A DNA stretch of 64,000 nt, from positions 496,001-560,000 of the forward strand of contig QKMZ01000003.1 in assembly GCA_003242885.1 (NCBI GenBank), read 5' to 3'. Numbering within the stretch: position 1 is the stretch's first letter; each line of letters starts with the position of its first letter. Below, piece after piece: positions 44,722 to 54,749 of the stretch. Under the pieces are notes generated by a model. The model was not told the origin of the DNA, ran no database searches, and worked only from the letters and a program-made list of their open reading frames with translations. The position numbers were made by a program, and so were the translations under genes. The DNA is from Candidatus Melainabacteria bacterium (GTDB lineage Bacteria; Cyanobacteriota; Vampirovibrionia; Obscuribacterales; Obscuribacteraceae).

Positions 44722-45459
44722 ATGAGTCACAGAGATTTGTGCCGTATATCTTTGGTGGTCCTGGTTTCGACGACAATTTCAATGGGCTGCCAAACATCGG
44801 TTTCCGCGGCTCCCCCTCCGACGACGCCAGCACCTGCAGAAGCAAACATGCCGGCAACGACCGCAGCTCAAGCAAAACTGTCACCGGAAAAGAGAGATGC
44901 GATCAGGCGATTAATGGATGTTACTCGTCTTCCTCAAGTGGCCGACAAGATGTATGACATGCTTTTGGCGCAAGGACAGAAGAGTTTCGAACTAAATCTG
45001 GCTCGCTCCATCCAAGAAGATCCTCGATATGGAGACCAGCAGAAAAACGAGCTGATGCAACAAGTTGTCGCCTCATCAACCCGCATGTTCAGCCGTTACA
45101 GAGAATTGCTTCCGAAAGAAATAAATCTTCCCGACGTACTCGAGTCTATTTCGACGCAGGTCTATGACAAGTACTTCACAGCAAAAGAATTGAACGACAT
45201 TTCTGACTTCTATCAGACAGAAGCTGGAAAGAAGGCTCTTGATGTTTTGCCGCAAGTCATGCAAGAGTCTGCCCAGATGACAGGTGAAGTAGTGACGCCG
45301 AAAGTCAAGTCGATTGTCGCCCAGATCGTCCAGGAAGAAAGAGTAAGGATGGAATCCGTATTAAGCAACAGCGCCGCCGCGAGCACATCCTCAAGCGCCA
45401 AGCCGGACGGAAAGGCCGACCAAAAATCGACGGACCAGAAAACCGAGCCTAAGAAGTAA
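44722..45459 (+). CDS. DUF2059 domain-containing exported protein
   Basis: A 245-residue protein starting at the ATG at 44722, where GGAGGGG lies 4-5 nt upstream; an open frame ten codons longer has no such site. A signal peptide (1-30) contains a cysteine after SMG, which resembles an imperfect lipobox. Residues 70-205 match the DUF2059 pattern: RRLMDVTRLPQVADKMYDML, then ELNDISDFYQTEAGKKALDVL and a final helix. A charged tail of about 25 residues ends it. DUF2059 proteins are periplasmic and uncharacterised. Confidence 0.8.
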   Translation: MSHRDLCRISLVVLVSTTISMGCQTSVSAAPPPTTPAPAEANMPATTAAQAKLSPEKRDAIRRLMDVTRLPQVADKMYDMLLAQGQKSFELNLARSIQEDPRYGDQQKNELMQQVVASSTRMFSRYRELLPKEINLPDVLESISTQVYDKYFTAKELNDISDFYQTEAGKKALDVLPQVMQESAQMTGEVVTPKVKSIVAQIVQEERVRMESVLSNSAAASTSSSAKPDGKADQKSTDQKTEPKK

Positions 45460-45589
45460 ATCCCACTTTTTTTTAGCTAAGCTCTCGTATATCTGTTTAA
45501 ATCACTGCCCTTGATCGGTTAGGATCCATGGGTAAAGCGTCTCGTTTCAAACGGCGCAAGACTGGCTGGGCGCGTACGGTCCAAATTCT

Positions 45590-47743
45590 GTGGCAAGCAC
45601 ATACGAACCGCTATACCTTAAATATAGACCGCAGTCGCTTGGCGATCTGGTTGGTCAGCAATCGGTTGTGCGGACTCTGAGCAATGCAATCGAGCACGAC
45701 CGTGTAGCGCACGCTTACCTTTTCACGGGTCCCCGCGGTTGCGGCAAGACGTCATCGGCCCGGATTATGGCAAAGTCCCTTAATTGCCAGAACGGTCCGA
45801 CGCCGACTCCATGCTTGGAGTGCACGTCCTGCATAGAAGTAAAGCAAGTCAATTCGCCTGCGGTCATCGAAATCGACGCGGCGTCGCACAACAGCGTCGA
45901 TGACGCCAGGCTTCTTATAGAACGCGCGCCCATAACCGTCGGCGGCAATTACAAGATTTACATCATCGATGAATGCCACATGCTCACGAAAGAAGCGTTT
46001 AACGCTCTTTTGAAAACCATTGAAGAGCCGCCGCCCAACGTTATCTTCATTCTGGCAACTACGGAAGAGCACAAGGTTCCGCCAACCATTATCAGCAGAT
46101 GCCAACGCTTGATGTTCAAGCTCATCAACCACGATGAATTGGCTGTGCATCTGCGCAATGTCGCGACCAAAGAAGACATCAACATTGACGATGCAGCAAT
46201 CGATCTAGTCGCTCGCCGCTCGGGCGGTGGACTAAGAGACGCGCTCGGGTTGCTGGATCAAGCCTCGCTACTGGCGACAAAAGAAAAGCAAGTTCAGCTG
46301 GACGATTTGCTTCTCATGTTGGGCTCGGTCAAAGAAGATGTTTTGCTCGATTTCAGCAAAGCGATAAAAGAAGGCGCCGCGGAGCCGGTTTTACAAGCAG
46401 CCAGCAGTTTGCTCGGTGAGGGCAGAGAACCGGCGCTCATTGCTCTGGAACTATCAAAACATTTCCTCAATCTTGCAAAAGCACAATTGAAGATCCCTGT
46501 GATGGGCTCTCCATCTTATTTGCAGGCGCTGACAGAACAGTCTCAATTGTTTGACAGAACAGAACTTGCTCAAATGGTCGAGCAATTATCGTCGTTAGAA
46601 CAAAGTTGCCGCCGTTCTACTCAATCAGCCCTCGCTCTCGAGATTGGCTTGCTGTCTTTGTGCCACAGACTGGAAATAACAGACCTGCGACAATTGAGAG
46701 ACAAAGTTGTGGATTTAGAATCTCGACTGGCATCGGGCGTGCCACCACAGCCGATGCACTCTCAAAGACCAGCACCGAGACCTCCATCGGCTCCTCCTGT
46801 GTCACACGCGCCATCATCACATGCGCCGGCTTCCGCTCACGCGCCGGCTCCTTCTCACGCGCCGGCTCCGGCACCACATGCAGCTCCGCCGGTTGCGGCA
46901 TCTCCAGCAGCGTCCGCCCACACAACTTCGTCTGCCGCAACTGCTTCTGCCGATATTGCAGCGCCGTACGCGCCGACACCAATGCAGGGCGAACCTGCAC
47001 CGGCTCCAGATTATGCGGCTGCAGAGAATCGCGAAAGTTCGGCCGTAGCTACGGCCGATGCGTCGCAAGAAAATATCGTCCCGGAGTCGATCGTTACTTA
47101 CGAAGAATCCGAAGAAGAGTACGCAGAACCGGCTGCACCAACCGCATTTACCGAAATCGACGAAGTGTGGTCGGCGATTCTTGATCAACTACAAGAGCGT
47201 CATAAACCGACCTATTCACTTTTACAATCCATGTGCGCGCCGCTTACTCTCACTCGAGATGAGCTGGTCATCGGCGTTAAAGAGATGTTGCTCAAAACGC
47301 TGGAAACAAAGATAGATTACATCCGAGCGGCTGCTCAAGCAACCGGCAGAGATCTGCAAGTAAAGATCAAGCCAATGACTGTGGCGCAAGAAACGAAACC
47401 GCGCCCCAAAGCGCCGTCCGCCGGTACTTCGCCGGGAAAGCCTGAACCTCAAGCATACGCGGCGGAGCATCCTGCATCCGCCCAATCTTCTGCGCCTCAA
47501 AATGCTCCTTCTAGCGCTTCTTCAAATTCGCATTCCAGTCAACAATCAGGCGGACCTGCGAGCGCACCACAACGGCAGGGTGGCTCCGGCAATCCGGCAC
47601 AGAAACCGCGGGAGCACACACCTCTGAGTTCTGCACCGCCGAAGTCAACATCGTCGGAGCCAGTTGAAAAAAATACGCTGGTGAAAGAGGCATATCGACT
47701 TTTTGAAGGACCCGGTTCAAGAGAGTTTGCCGACAATTCCTAA
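45590..47743 (+). CDS. dnaX: DNA polymerase III subunit gamma/tau
   Basis: A 717-residue clamp-loader ATPase. Walker A GPRGCGKT (47-54), zinc cysteines C66, C75, C78, C81, Walker B IIDECH (125-130) and SRC finger (TTIISRCQRL) are intact. Residues about 388-500 are an alanine/proline/histidine-rich linker with repeated APSHAPAP units, and a tau-type domain (about 515-600) binds polymerase. The tail to 700 is again low-complexity. The start is GTG, with no good ribosome binding site. A separate out-of-frame ATG at 45528 with TTAGGA upstream opens a 50-codon frame across the start. No slippery frameshift site was found. Confidence 0.93.
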   Translation: MASTYEPLYLKYRPQSLGDLVGQQSVVRTLSNAIEHDRVAHAYLFTGPRGCGKTSSARIMAKSLNCQNGPTPTPCLECTSCIEVKQVNSPAVIEIDAASHNSVDDARLLIERAPITVGGNYKIYIIDECHMLTKEAFNALLKTIEEPPPNVIFILATTEEHKVPPTIISRCQRLMFKLINHDELAVHLRNVATKEDINIDDAAIDLVARRSGGGLRDALGLLDQASLLATKEKQVQLDDLLLMLGSVKEDVLLDFSKAIKEGAAEPVLQAASSLLGEGREPALIALELSKHFLNLAKAQLKIPVMGSPSYLQALTEQSQLFDRTELAQMVEQLSSLEQSCRRSTQSALALEIGLLSLCHRLEITDLRQLRDKVVDLESRLASGVPPQPMHSQRPAPRPPSAPPVSHAPSSHAPASAHAPAPSHAPAPAPHAAPPVAASPAASAHTTSSAATASADIAAPYAPTPMQGEPAPAPDYAAAENRESSAVATADASQENIVPESIVTYEESEEEYAEPAAPTAFTEIDEVWSAILDQLQERHKPTYSLLQSMCAPLTLTRDELVIGVKEMLLKTLETKIDYIRAAAQATGRDLQVKIKPMTVAQETKPRPKAPSAGTSPGKPEPQAYAAEHPASAQSSAPQNAPSSASSNSHSSQQSGGPASAPQRQGGSGNPAQKPREHTPLSSAPPKSTSSEPVEKNTLVKEAYRLFEGPGSREFADNS

Positions 47744-47807
47744 AACGGATTTTGTTATTCATCGGCAAAAGTCTATGCTCGAAAAAGAGACGATGCCCCC
47801 TCAAAAC

Positions 47808-48098
47808 TCAGGTGATTTCAAACTGGCCGACCGGAACCGGCTCTAAATGTGCGTCTTCAACTTTAGAAACGGCAACGTCTACCTTATCGACGCGCGCATA
47901 AGCTGGTCCTTGCTGGCACCAGGCGATAAGTTCATTGACAACGTTTTCCGGCCCCGTAGCTAGGGCCTCGACAGTTCCATCGGGCATGTTTCTAACCCAG
48001 CCTGAAAGTCCCAATTCACGGGCTTTCTCGCGTGTAGACTGACGAAAGAACACGCCCTGCACTCGTCCATGAATTTTGAGCTTTGCCAAAACCTGCAT
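47808..48098 (-). CDS. Acylphosphatase
   Basis: A 96-residue enzyme that hydrolyses carboxyl-phosphate bonds such as acetyl phosphate or 1,3-bisphosphoglycerate. The catalytic R19 (GRVQGVFFRQ) and N37 (GWVRNMPDG) are present, followed by GTVEALATG. The start is the ATG at 48098 because AGGAGAG lies about 9 nt upstream; the open frame extends 20 basic residues further without family support. It is convergent with dnaX. Confidence 0.93.
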   Translation of the reverse strand: MQVLAKLKIHGRVQGVFFRQSTREKARELGLSGWVRNMPDGTVEALATGPENVVNELIAWCQQGPAYARVDKVDVAVSKVEDAHLEPVPVGQFEIT

Positions 48099-48295
48099 CC
48101 GCTTCTCTCTCCTCTGCCGAGATTCAAACTTAAGAGGGAGTTTCGTCCGCCTTCTCAAGTGGAAATCTGTTCAATAGACTCGCACAAGAATAATAATTTT
48201 CACCAGTGAGTAAAAGCAGTTAAGATATTGAGAAAGGCCTCCGCAACCTTTTGAAAATCCCTTGAAATGGGGTATCTAAGCTTTAGGGCTTATGG

Positions 48296-50488
48296 ATGTT
48301 TGTAGCAGCCCAAAATGGCGGATGGGAAAACCGGCAACAGATGGTGAACGAAACGAGCAGCAAACCAGACGTCGACAAAGAAACCTTACTGGCTGCACTT
48401 AAGGCAGTCAAAGACAAGGGTTTGGATGTCAATCCTTTCACGGTCGCCGACGAGGCGAAAGTTAGTGCTCGTGCTGTTTACAGCGTCACCGAATACATGG
48501 ATCTGATCATCAAGGAGCGTGGCAGCCCGCTCGTGGTCAATACCGATGTCATCTCGGAGTATCAGGCGGAAGTTAAAAACCTGGAAAGCCGCATACGGCA
48601 GCTGCAAATTCAGAATGAAGTTTTGACCATGCAACAGCAAACCCAGTACGACCTGGGCCACAAGCTGGGTGTCATCGAGGGCAAAAAGCAGAAAGCGCAA
48701 GAAATCGCAGCTCAAGAGGCAGCCAGAGCGCTTGCCGGCGATGGCGACATCGACCTGGAAATGGAGCGCAAAGCTAAGAAGAAGGCGTCCGGCACCGCCA
48801 CAGGCGAGGCTAACGTCATCCAACTTTCCAACACCAGTTATGTGCCCGAGCTCGTGGGCGGGGCACCAGAGCCACCGGCAGCCGCAAGAGTTACTCGCGA
48901 AGACGAGGGCTGGGACACGCCGGACGTCATTGGCGAAGCCGAAATGCTGGCAGCAGAGAGGCAAGAAAACAAGGACATTGCCGCAGCCCATGAGCCAGCT
49001 GAAGTCATGGAAAGTCTGAGCGAAGCCGAAGCCGAAGCAAACGCACCGGCTCAGGGGCTCGAATCTGGTATTCCGACGGCTGTCTTTTTGAGCGCAGTCG
49101 AGGACCAAAGCGCGTCTTTCGGAGACAGCTATTCACAAAAGGTGTTTAACGCTGCACGGTCCGGACCTTTTGTCGCAAGCGAATTCAATCCGATGCTCGA
49201 GCTTTCATGGAAAGACCTTGAGACGGTCTACCATTTCCGCGCTAAGTCCTTGAAGGATTTTTCAAAACAAATCCAGCAAAGCCAACCCCCGTCTCCTCCT
49301 CCGCCCCCTGCGCCCAAGAAAGAAAGAGTGCGCGTGCCCATAGAAACCAATGGGGATATAGATGAGCGGCACATCGACGAGATTCAGACTTTGCCATCTG
49401 AAACCCTGACAGGCGACAACTGGGCGAAGTTTGAAGATCCGGCCCAGCAGTACCAGCCCAGTGGCGAACAATATATAGAAACACACGACGAGTCCACCCA
49501 GGAGCCGGACGCACTTGGTCAAGGAGCCGGAACAGCTTACGGGCAAGGCGTCCAAGACGAATATGGGCAAGGAATGCAGAATTCCTACATCCCAGGCTCC
49601 AGCGATGCTTATGCTCAGGGAGCACAGGATTCCTACGGACAGGGCGGACAAGACGCATACGGGCAAGGCGGACAAGACGCATACGGGCAGCCTCCGCAGA
49701 ATGCCTTCGGACATGATGTTCAAGACAATTACGGGGCAGTTCAAGAACCTGAATACGCTGACGGCGGTCAGCAGGGCAGCGGTTTCGACCTAGACTCGAT
49801 GGATATCTTTGAAGGTCTTGACGACTACGGCAACCTGGAAGACATCGAAATCATTCAAGACGTACAGTTGTCGCCAGAGGGCAATGCCCCGTCAGACGAC
49901 GAATTGCGCGATTTGATCAAGAACAGGATCCGTCAGGCCAAGGAAATGTCATCAGAGCCCCGAGAAGCCCATCAGATGGGCACTGGCACTCCAGCGGCGG
50001 CGGCGGACAAGTCTGAGCCGAAAGGTCTGGGCAGCAAATTTATCGGCGGAAAAGCCAGACCCAAACCAGGGGAAACAGGACAGGCGCCTGCAGAGGCACC
50101 AGCGGCATCAGTTGGTCAAACGGGCGCTCATCAAGGCAGCAGCCCTCCGCCTCCAGCCCCCACTGCCGCGCAATCCGCGGCCACGCAAGGTTTCGTCCGT
50201 CAGGTCCCGCCGGAAATCCGAAAAGCTTGCATGCTGCTTGGTGTTCGCCCGGAAGAGATGACCATAGAATCTGTTACGGATGCCTGGAAGAAGCAAATAA
50301 CCAGTCCAGGTGTGCACCCTGATCAAGGTGGAGATACCGAATCGGCGATTTACCTAAATACTGCCAAGGACACTATCCTTAGATGGCTGTATGATCAAGC
50401 GCCAAAGCTCGGCAAAAAATGGGGTCCCGGTGGTCCCAAGAGCGGCCCCGGCGGCAAGCCCCCAGGCAAGGGTCCGACAGAGAAATAG
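48296..50488 (+). CDS. J-domain protein with KfrA-like N-terminus and Y-G-Q-rich repeats
   Basis: A 730-residue cytoplasmic protein of unusual layout. Residues about 25-75 (ETLLAALKAVKDKGLDVNPF, then VADEAKVSARAVYSV) resemble a KfrA-type helix-turn-helix. A coiled coil follows (about 84-165), then a long disordered, acidic middle. Residues about 414-480 carry Y-G-Q-G-x-Q-D-x repeats, including a 24-nt perfect tandem repeat at 49643-49689. Residues about 640-705 form a degenerate J domain with the HPD motif at 674-676 (HPDQGGD), the residues that stimulate Hsp70 ATPase. The tail is G/P/K-rich. It lies just before der. An inner ATG at 48341 is an alternative start. Function unknown. Confidence 0.75.
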   Translation: MFVAAQNGGWENRQQMVNETSSKPDVDKETLLAALKAVKDKGLDVNPFTVADEAKVSARAVYSVTEYMDLIIKERGSPLVVNTDVISEYQAEVKNLESRIRQLQIQNEVLTMQQQTQYDLGHKLGVIEGKKQKAQEIAAQEAARALAGDGDIDLEMERKAKKKASGTATGEANVIQLSNTSYVPELVGGAPEPPAAARVTREDEGWDTPDVIGEAEMLAAERQENKDIAAAHEPAEVMESLSEAEAEANAPAQGLESGIPTAVFLSAVEDQSASFGDSYSQKVFNAARSGPFVASEFNPMLELSWKDLETVYHFRAKSLKDFSKQIQQSQPPSPPPPPAPKKERVRVPIETNGDIDERHIDEIQTLPSETLTGDNWAKFEDPAQQYQPSGEQYIETHDESTQEPDALGQGAGTAYGQGVQDEYGQGMQNSYIPGSSDAYAQGAQDSYGQGGQDAYGQGGQDAYGQPPQNAFGHDVQDNYGAVQEPEYADGGQQGSGFDLDSMDIFEGLDDYGNLEDIEIIQDVQLSPEGNAPSDDELRDLIKNRIRQAKEMSSEPREAHQMGTGTPAAAADKSEPKGLGSKFIGGKARPKPGETGQAPAEAPAASVGQTGAHQGSSPPPPAPTAAQSAATQGFVRQVPPEIRKACMLLGVRPEEMTIESVTDAWKKQITSPGVHPDQGGDTESAIYLNTAKDTILRWLYDQAPKLGKKWGPGGPKSGPGGKPPGKGPTEK
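49535..49735 (+). repeat. In-frame tandem repeats encoding Y-G-Q-G-x-Q-D units
   Basis: About eight degenerate 24-nt units, each eight codons, encode Q-D-A-Y-G-Q-G-G and variants. Two adjacent units (49643-49665 and 49667-49689) are identical over 23 nt. The array lies inside the J-domain gene and could vary in length between strains. Confidence 0.7.
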
Positions 50489-50544
50489 GCTTTCTATTCT
50501 CAAATTAGCCAAATTTGCCGAGCACATGACGCGAAGAGGAATCA

Positions 50545-51969
50545 ATGACCAAGCATGTGGTCGCCATTGTGGGGCGGCCAAACGTCGGTAAATCAACATT
50601 TTTCAACCGCTGCGTTGGCGCCAAGCACGCCATTGTCGACGACCAGCCGGGGGTGACGCGCGATCGGATCTACAGAGAAACCGAATGGTGCGGACAGGAA
50701 TTCGTCCTTGTAGACACGGGCGGTATTCTCACTGAATCGACCGACGAAATCACAACGCAGGTGTACGATCAAGCGCGCTTGGCTGTCAGTGAAGCCGACT
50801 TGATCATCTTCATGGTGGACGGCAAAGCCGGACTCAACGGCGCCGACGAAGATGTGGCAAACCTATTGAGACGGTCGAAAAAACCTATCATTGTCGCCGT
50901 CAACAAAATTGACGATCCCAAAGACGAACCCAACGTCCTTGAGTTCTATCAGCTCGGATTAGGTGATCCCATGCCGGTCTCTGCAATGCGCGGCTCGGGA
51001 GACGTCGGCGATGTTCTCGACAAAATCGTCAGCTTGATCAATCCAGAGCAAGAGTCTCCAAAGAAAAACGGCAAGGTCAAAAAATCAAAAACAGAACGCC
51101 TGGCTGACGCAGAAACCGCCGAGATACAAGCGAAAGAGGAAGAAGCTAGACTTTCAGAAATCCAAAGCAAGATCGCAATCGCCATTGTCGGAAAGCCAAA
51201 CGTCGGCAAATCGTCCATCGTAAACGCGATGATTGGCGAAAAGCGCTCGATTGTCACCAATATCCCCGGCACCACCCGTGATGCCATCGACTCGACCATC
51301 ATTTATAAGGGTCGTGAATTGACTCTAGTTGACACTGCCGGCATCAGGCGCAAGTCCAAGGTTGATTACGGCATCGAAGCCTTCTCGGTCGTACGCTCTC
51401 TGCGGGCAATTTCTCGCTCGGAAGTCGTTGTATTCGTCATGGACGCAACGCAGGACATCTCCGATCAAGATCAAAAAATCGGCGCCAAAATCGACGAAGC
51501 AGGGCGCGCCTGCGTTGTCGTCGTCAACAAATGGGACCTCATCGAAAATAAAACATCGAAGCTCATGAACGAGTTCACTGAAATGGTGAAGACGGACTTG
51601 CGCATGCTTGCCTTTGCACCTGTCGTTTTCACAAGCGCAGAAACCAAACAGCGCTTGACGAAAATTCTCGATGTCGCTGAAGCCGCTTTTGCAGAGACGC
51701 AGCGTCGCATCTCGACGGGACTTCTCAATCAAGTGATCGCCGAAGCCGTAGCGCTTGTTCCGCCGCCCTCGGGAAAACGCGGAAAGCGCTTGAAAGTCTA
51801 TTATGGAACACAAGTATCGGTCGGACCGCCCACCTTCATCCTCTTCGTCAATGACAGCAAACTTTTGACCAACAGTTATAAAGTGTACCTAGAGAGAAAA
51901 TTGCGTGAAGCCTTCGGGTTTGTCGGCACACCAATCCGCATCGCCACCAGAGATAAGAAGGAGAAATAA
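50545..51969 (+). CDS. der: Ribosome biogenesis GTPase Der (EngA)
   Basis: A 474-residue GTPase with two tandem G domains that acts in 50S ribosomal subunit assembly. G1 motifs are GRPNVGKST (10-18) and GKPNVGKSS (about 216-224), with DTGG and DTAGIRRKSKV as G3 and NKID/NKWD as G4. The C-terminal KH-like domain ends in GTPIRIATRDKK. A charged linker (about 172-208, KKNGKVKKSKTERL, then acidic-rich helix) between the G domains is longer than usual. AGAGG lies 6 nt before the ATG. plsY follows after 5 nt. Confidence 0.97.
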   Translation: MTKHVVAIVGRPNVGKSTFFNRCVGAKHAIVDDQPGVTRDRIYRETEWCGQEFVLVDTGGILTESTDEITTQVYDQARLAVSEADLIIFMVDGKAGLNGADEDVANLLRRSKKPIIVAVNKIDDPKDEPNVLEFYQLGLGDPMPVSAMRGSGDVGDVLDKIVSLINPEQESPKKNGKVKKSKTERLADAETAEIQAKEEEARLSEIQSKIAIAIVGKPNVGKSSIVNAMIGEKRSIVTNIPGTTRDAIDSTIIYKGRELTLVDTAGIRRKSKVDYGIEAFSVVRSLRAISRSEVVVFVMDATQDISDQDQKIGAKIDEAGRACVVVVNKWDLIENKTSKLMNEFTEMVKTDLRMLAFAPVVFTSAETKQRLTKILDVAEAAFAETQRRISTGLLNQVIAEAVALVPPPSGKRGKRLKVYYGTQVSVGPPTFILFVNDSKLLTNSYKVYLERKLREAFGFVGTPIRIATRDKKEK

Positions 51970-51974
51970 ACGCC

Positions 51975-52664
51975 TTGGCGACCTTCATTCTGATGATTGT
52001 GATTGCCTTTGTAGCCGGCTCAATTCCTACCGGTTATTGGGTGGCGAAAGCGGTAAAAGGCATCGACATTCGCGAACACGGCAGTAAATCAACGGGCGCA
52101 ACCAATGTGCTGCGCTGCGTCGGCAAAGGACCGGCTCTTTTTGTTTTTCTTTTCGACATTTTCAAAGGCTATGCGCCTGTGGCAGCAGCAGTTTATCTGG
52201 ACGGCGGCAGGGCCGACTGGAGCATTTTGGGACTTACCCATACATGTGCTCCGCTGTGTGCTGTAGCCGCTTTGGTCGGTCACAGCAAATCTATTTTTCT
52301 GGGCTTTCAAGGCGGTAAGAGCGCTGCGACTGGCTTAGGAACAGTCATTGCGCTCAATCCACTTGTAGGTGGAGTACTATTTGCAACATGGCTTTCGATT
52401 TTAGGGATAACTAAAATCGTCTCCGTAGCCTCAATCGGCGCGGTCTGGATGTTGCCTATTTATTTCTGGCTCTTTCATGATCCTGCGGCGCACATCGCCT
52501 ACGGCTTCATAGCGCTTGTCTACGTGACCTGGAGACATAAAGCCAATGTCAAACGCTTGATGGAAGGCACAGAACCAAAAATCGGACAAAAACCGAAAGA
52601 TCCACCAGCAGACAATCAGGCCACATCAGAAGGCAAGGGAACTGAAACTGGCTCAGCTGCATAA
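51975..52664 (+). CDS. plsY: Glycerol-3-phosphate acyltransferase PlsY
   Basis: A 229-residue membrane enzyme that acylates glycerol 3-phosphate from acyl-phosphate, the first step of phospholipid synthesis in the PlsX/PlsY route. The three motifs are visible: [11 protein letters not shown] (15-25) with [13 protein letters not shown] (36-48), [21 protein letters not shown] (about 100-120), and the later [10 protein letters not shown] (about 188-197). Five to six hydrophobic helices are present. The start is TTG, with AAGGAG 12 nt upstream. A hydrophilic 30-residue tail is extra. It is probably cotranscribed with der. Confidence 0.93.
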   Translation: MATFILMIVIAFVAGSIPTGYWVAKAVKGIDIREHGSKSTGATNVLRCVGKGPALFVFLFDIFKGYAPVAAAVYLDGGRADWSILGLTHTCAPLCAVAALVGHSKSIFLGFQGGKSAATGLGTVIALNPLVGGVLFATWLSILGITKIVSVASIGAVWMLPIYFWLFHDPAAHIAYGFIALVYVTWRHKANVKRLMEGTEPKIGQKPKDPPADNQATSEGKGTETGSAA

Positions 52665-52779
52665 TCGCTGGCTTAAACGCAGAATTCGCTGATCATCAGA
52701 AAAAGCTAACGCAAAAACCGGATCAAAAAAGAAGAGAGCGGAGTCTTCAAAATAAAGAGCTCAAGGACAAATACACAAG

Positions 52780-53898
52780 ATGATAGAAGTGTCGAAAAAA
52801 TGGATGGCGGCGATTGGTACATCGCTTCTGGCGTTGGCGGCGACGCAGATCCAGACACAAGTCGCCAATGCGGCTGGTGTAGCGGATCTTAAAAAACCGG
52901 CACCGGCTCACGCAAACTTGACCCCTGACGAGCTGGTGAATATTCGCGTCTACAAAAACTGCAATAAGGGCGTTGTAAACATCGCATCATCGGCATCTTC
53001 GGAAGACATCTATTACAACTTCGCGCCGAAAGAAGGTGCTGGTTCTGGAATTATCGTCAGCGAAGACGGTTTTATCGTCACCAACAACCACGTTGTCGAA
53101 GGGTTCAAAAATATCCGCGCTACTTTGTGGGACAGTACGGTGCTTCCTGCCACCGTCGTCGGCGTTGACCCAGACAGCGACCTGGCTGTTCTCAAAGTAA
53201 CCGTGCCGACTGGAAAAGCACTGTCTCCAATTCCTTATGGCGATTCTTCAACACTGGAAGTTGGTCGTCGAGTATTTGCGATTGGAAATCCTTTTGGTCT
53301 GGAAAGAACTCTCACACAGGGAATTGTTTCTAGCTTGGGAAGAACCATGCGCACTGAAAGCGGGCGTTTGATCAAAGGAATTATTCAAACCGATGCAGCC
53401 ATCAACCCTGGCAACTCGGGTGGCCCGCTGCTCGATACCAGCGGCAAATTGATCGGCATCAATACGGCAATTTTGTCGCGGACCGGACAGTCGGCTGGGA
53501 TTGGACTTGCCATTCCTGTGAATGTAGCGAAGCGAATAGTGCCGGAGCTGATTGCAAATCACCGTATCATTCGCCCAGACCTTGGCATTCTTGTGGTCGC
53601 ACCAGTCGATAGCGGCTTGCGAATTATCAAACTAGATCCAAAGGGACCGGCCGCTCAGGCGGGTTTGTCAGGTCCTAAAGTGGTGGTCTACCAACAAGGT
53701 CCATTTACTTTCCGTGCTCTTGATGTAAATCTTGCCGACGTCATCCAAGCCATAGATAACCGCGTAGTTCGCTCTGTTGACGAATTGTGGACCGCAATTG
53801 AGACGAAAAAGCCTGGGCAGGAAGTGACATTACAGATTTTGCGGGGCGGGCGGCCGATGAAAATTCCAGTAAAATTGTCGGTCGTAGGTCAAGTCTGA
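52780..53898 (+). CDS. HtrA/DegP-type periplasmic serine protease
   Basis: A 372-residue secreted trypsin-like protease with one PDZ domain. A signal peptide (about 1-32) precedes the protease domain with catalytic H104 (VTNNHVVEG), D134 ([11 protein letters not shown]) and S213 ([12 protein letters not shown]). The PDZ domain (about 262-368) contains [18 protein letters not shown] and a 25-residue insert before [16 protein letters not shown]. Such enzymes degrade misfolded envelope proteins. It lies 28 nt upstream of the RpaA-like regulator gene and may be cotranscribed with it, a link between envelope stress and control that is inferred. Confidence 0.94.
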   Translation: MIEVSKKWMAAIGTSLLALAATQIQTQVANAAGVADLKKPAPAHANLTPDELVNIRVYKNCNKGVVNIASSASSEDIYYNFAPKEGAGSGIIVSEDGFIVTNNHVVEGFKNIRATLWDSTVLPATVVGVDPDSDLAVLKVTVPTGKALSPIPYGDSSTLEVGRRVFAIGNPFGLERTLTQGIVSSLGRTMRTESGRLIKGIIQTDAAINPGNSGGPLLDTSGKLIGINTAILSRTGQSAGIGLAIPVNVAKRIVPELIANHRIIRPDLGILVVAPVDSGLRIIKLDPKGPAAQAGLSGPKVVVYQQGPFTFRALDVNLADVIQAIDNRVVRSVDELWTAIETKKPGQEVTLQILRGGRPMKIPVKLSVVGQV

Positions 53899-53926
53899 TC
53901 TACTAAGACCTCTTGAGGAGAACAAG

Positions 53927-54643
53927 TTGTCAAGAATACTCGTTATTGACGACGACGCAGCAATCGCCGAACTCGTCAAAATCAACCTAGAACTATTGGG
54001 ACATCAAGTAACCACAGCAAGCGACGGTCACAAAGGACTGGCGCTGGCTCAACAGAATCGTCCCGATCTCGTCGTTCTTGACGTCATGATGCCTGACCTG
54101 GACGGCTTCACTGTCTGCCAGCGCCTGCGTCAAAATCCTCAAACCCATCCGATTCCGATTCTTATGCTGACCGCTCTCGGAATGACCAAGGACAAAGTCT
54201 CTGGCTTCGATTCCGGCGCCGACGACTATCTGGTCAAGCCATTTGAGATTCCCGAACTGCAGGTGCGCATCAGAGCCCTTCTCAGACGTTCGGGCGGCGT
54301 GCCTCAGTCAGCAACCTTGCCAGAAATCCTGCACGCAGGTGAGATCACTCTCATCCCGGAAAACCTTCAAGCGAAGGTAAAAGAGCGGATGGTCAAACTG
54401 ACGCCTACAGAATTCGAAATTCTTCACTGCCTTATGCAACATCATGGTCAGACAGTCTCCACAGGCAAACTGTTGGAGGAAGTCTGGGGCTACGCTCCCG
54501 ACGATGACGTCGATACGATTCGCGTGCATATTCGCCACCTTAGAACGCGTTTAGAAACGCCTGAGCGCAAGTACATCAAAACCGTATACGGCGGTGGCTA
54601 TCAATTGATTCCGGATGGCTTTGCAAAAGGACAGGGCGAGTAA
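53927..54643 (+). CDS. OmpR-family response regulator, RpaA/NblR-like
   Basis: A 238-residue regulator with a receiver domain (DDD 8-10, phospho-acceptor D52 in [11 protein letters not shown]103-region VKPFEIPEL) and a winged-helix domain. The segment [15 protein letters not shown], then [20 protein letters not shown] and [11 protein letters not shown], closely resembles cyanobacterial RpaA/NblR-type regulators. The start is TTG with GAGGAG 6 nt upstream. No cognate kinase is adjacent. The cyanobacterial resemblance is the best lineage clue in the window. No clock (kai) genes are present here. Confidence 0.92.
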   Translation: MSRILVIDDDAAIAELVKINLELLGHQVTTASDGHKGLALAQQNRPDLVVLDVMMPDLDGFTVCQRLRQNPQTHPIPILMLTALGMTKDKVSGFDSGADDYLVKPFEIPELQVRIRALLRRSGGVPQSATLPEILHAGEITLIPENLQAKVKERMVKLTPTEFEILHCLMQHHGQTVSTGKLLEEVWGYAPDDDVDTIRVHIRHLRTRLETPERKYIKTVYGGGYQLIPDGFAKGQGE

Positions 54644-54749
54644 TAGCGCTTTAGAAACGCGTTCTGAATAGAACATTCAAAACGTCCTCAAAATTGCGAC
54701 GTTGCGCAATTCATTTCTCGGCATTGCACAATTCAATTTTCGCTTTTGA

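Noticed and set aside
45590..47743. Programmed frameshift in dnaX
   Set aside because: No A-AAA-AAG-type slippery heptamer is followed by a hairpin in the expected region, and the full tau frame is open.
48386..49108. Minus-strand open frame of 240 codons opposite the J-domain gene
   Set aside because: No domain or ribosome binding site, and the plus-strand frame has coiled-coil and J-domain signals.
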